From the NCBI GenBank assembly GCA_007131895.1, contig SLPR01000510.1, forward strand, positions 1-10,008: DNA of 10,008 bases, given 5' to 3'. Source of the DNA: Bacteroidales bacterium (lineage in GTDB: Bacteria; Bacteroidota; Bacteroidia; Bacteroidales; UBA7960). Position 1 is the first letter of the stretch. Each line of letters starts with the position of its first letter. Below the pieces are notes generated by a model. That model searched no databases and was not told the DNA's origin. It saw only the letters and a list, made by a program, of their open reading frames with translations. The position numbers were made by a program, and so were the translations under genes. Shown here in pieces: positions 9,069-10,008 of this stretch.

Positions 9069-9099
9069 TTACCGCGTAGCGTTACCGCGTAGCGGTTAC
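9069..9099. repeat. REP-like palindrome with perfect 13-bp tandem duplication, GTA loop
   Basis: The 13-bp unit TTACCGCGTAGCG occurs at 9069-9081 and again, without a mismatch, at 9082-9094, followed by GTTAC. The second copy forms the hairpin GTTACCGCGTAGCGGTTAC (9081-9099): seven pairs with one T-T mismatch and a GTA loop. The first copy lacks one G of the right arm, so its stem is shorter. The duplication looks like replication slippage or tandem gain within a REP-like element. There is no T run after it, so it is a poor candidate for an intrinsic terminator. Confidence 0.6.
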
Positions 9100-9166
9100 A
9101 CAAAAAAGATTGTCAATGCAAAACTATTCTGCAGCAGATAAACTATCTTTCCCTTTATACAACAAC

Positions 9167-9198
9167 AAAGCCCGCAATCAGTTAAGATTACGGGCTTT
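9167..9198. terminator. Bidirectional intrinsic terminator between convergent treY and the lipoprotein gene
   Basis: AAAGCCCG (9167-9174) pairs perfectly with CGGGCTTT (9191-9198). After a C/A mismatch (9175/9190), AATC (9176-9179) pairs with GATT (9186-9189) around the 6-base loop AGTTAA. The + strand continues as CTTTCTTGT, and the minus strand reads GGGCTTTGTTGTTGT, so both directions have a T-rich tail. This suits the end of the + strand cluster and of the minus-strand gene that stops at 9258. Confidence 0.88.
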
Positions 9199-9257
9199 CT
9201 TGTAACTTGCGGTAAACGGACACTTCAGGTCTCTTCCTTCAGTAATAAATAAAGGTC

Positions 9258-9845
9258 TTACGGGCGCTCATTAGAGAGCTTCTCCATTTCTTCGTTGAAA
9301 ATATTTTCAAACTTCATTTTGTCATAATCCAGACGCAGCCTTTCGTCTCTGCTGATACGGCTTGAAATATTATTCATCAACTCATCTTTTGCCACTTCAA
9401 CAGCAACATACACACTGTACCTGCCGTCGCGTTCAAAAGTTTTGCTGCATACAGTAGCAACGTTATTGAGGGATTGGTTTACTACAGACCGGGTAAGGTC
9501 TTCAAATCTCTCTGAATACTCATTAACATCACCCACAGTTATATCCTGAGAGTAGCGATCCGTAACAGACTTGATGGTGCGATTGACACTGGCAGCCAGG
9601 GCTGCATTCGCATCGAGATTGGCACGACGACGGGTGGAAGCAAGGTTGGTACCCTCTGCCATTCCCGTACCACGGAAATATGTCATGTCTGAGCTAAATT
9701 CCTCATCGCTGCATGGCAAAATAAGTTCGGTACCCAGGGCATTGCCGGAAGCTACTTCTTTCTTGCTCCCGCAATTGACAAATACAAACACACCTGCCAT
9801 AAGTGCAGTAAAAAACATGATTTTTTTAACGTTTGTTTTTTTCAT
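9258..9845 (-). CDS. Predicted LPP20-like lipoprotein, function unknown
   Basis: This 195-residue protein begins with a lysine-rich n-region (MKKTNVKK) and a hydrophobic stretch at 9-23, followed by C25 in VFVNCGSKK. That is a relaxed lipobox of the kind seen in Bacteroidota, so a lipid-anchored envelope protein is likely. The mature part contains GTGMAEGTNLASTRRRA (59-75), a helical DANAALAASV stretch, EYSERF, and then VVNQSLNNV and RYSVYVAVEVAKDEL (142-156). This helix-then-strand pattern resembles LPP20/FlgT-N-like domains, where amino acids near YxVYVAVE form a beta strand. The C-terminus (from 165) is highly charged: SRDERLRLDYDKMKFE. Two further cysteines, C45 and C133, could pair. The start at 9845 gives a proper signal peptide. 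It is convergent with treY, separated from it by a terminator, and has its own promoter, so I see no functional tie to the sugar genes. I do not know its role. Confidence 0.85.
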   Translation of the reverse strand: MKKTNVKKIMFFTALMAGVFVFVNCGSKKEVASGNALGTELILPCSDEEFSSDMTYFRGTGMAEGTNLASTRRRANLDANAALAASVNRTIKSVTDRYSQDITVGDVNEYSERFEDLTRSVVNQSLNNVATVCSKTFERDGRYSVYVAVEVAKDELMNNISSRISRDERLRLDYDKMKFENIFNEEMEKLSNERP

Positions 9846-9915
9846 AATAATGGAAATTTAATTTGATAGTAGATTGAAAAATCAAAATGTAACGAGCCGA
9901 CAGCAACATTCCTGC

Positions 9916-9945
9916 CAAAATTATCTATAGTTATATTTGTCAAAA
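9916..9945 (-). promoter_or_regulatory. Predicted Bacteroidota-type promoter for the lipoprotein gene
   Basis: On the minus strand, TAATTTTG (complement of 9916-9923) matches the -7 consensus TAnnTTTG exactly. Upstream, TTTTG (complement of 9941-9945) matches the -33 TTTG element, with a 17-base A/T-rich spacer. Transcription would start near 9909, leaving a leader of about 60 bases before the ATG at 9845. There is no Shine-Dalgarno; the bases before the ATG are A/T-rich, as is usual in this phylum. Confidence 0.65.
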
Positions 9946-10008
9946 GTATCAAATTATTCAATAAAGACCTTAATTTTATTGTGAAAAGCCATTGAATTCA
10001 TCTTGTGA

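Larger units (their letters stand above)
8985..9257. other. Convergent intergenic region, 273 bases
   Basis: The stretch between the treY stop and the lipoprotein stop holds the REP-like palindromes (9014-9030 and 9069-9099) and the bidirectional terminator (9167-9198). I see no convincing open reading frame, tRNA or promoter in the rest. Confidence 0.75.

Noticed and set aside
9954..10008. Short open minus-strand frames at the right edge that could be the 3' end of another gene
   Set aside because: Two frames stay open from the edge (stops at 9954-9956 and 9976-9978), but only 10-17 codons are visible, with nothing recognisable, so no call is possible.

Overview
The window holds a trehalose/maltose and glycogen metabolism cluster on the + strand, followed by one unrelated convergent lipoprotein gene. 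It most likely comes from a member of the Bacteroidota. The reasons are start codons without Shine-Dalgarno sequences, a promoter of the TTG / TAnnTTTG type before the last gene, and a small LPP20-like lipoprotein resembling ones common in Bacteroidales-type genomes. I cannot assign a genus from the sequence.

Layout. Positions 1-2009 hold the 3' part of a trehalose synthase-maltokinase fusion (TreS-Mak), whose N-terminal catalytic domain lies to the left of the window. Positions 2128-4260 hold a GlgX/TreX-type glycogen debranching enzyme. Positions 4372-6213 hold TreZ, malto-oligosyltrehalose trehalohydrolase. Positions 6237-8984 hold TreY, malto-oligosyltrehalose synthase. Positions 8985-9257 are non-coding, with REP-like short palindromes including a perfect 13-bp tandem duplication, then a strong bidirectional intrinsic terminator. 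Positions 9258-9845 on the minus strand encode a predicted LPP20-like lipoprotein with a recognisable promoter just upstream. The last ~50 bases show nothing I can assign.

How the genes work together. The debranching enzyme would release linear malto-oligosaccharides from glycogen. TreY converts their reducing end to a trehalosyl group and TreZ cuts off free trehalose (the TreX-TreY-TreZ route). TreS interconverts trehalose and maltose, and a normal maltokinase domain would phosphorylate maltose for the GlgE glucan pathway. All four GH13 signature regions are intact in GlgX, TreZ and TreY.

The most notable anomaly is in the maltokinase half. The phosphotransferase catalytic loop reads HGNYKLDK where the family normally has HGDYHLGQ, so the expected catalytic Asp and a metal-binding residue are replaced, while the downstream DFEGE motif is kept. 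This suggests a non-catalytic (pseudokinase or regulatory) maltokinase domain, or a divergent subfamily. I found no CRISPR array, transposase, tRNA, rRNA or clearly new multi-gene system.
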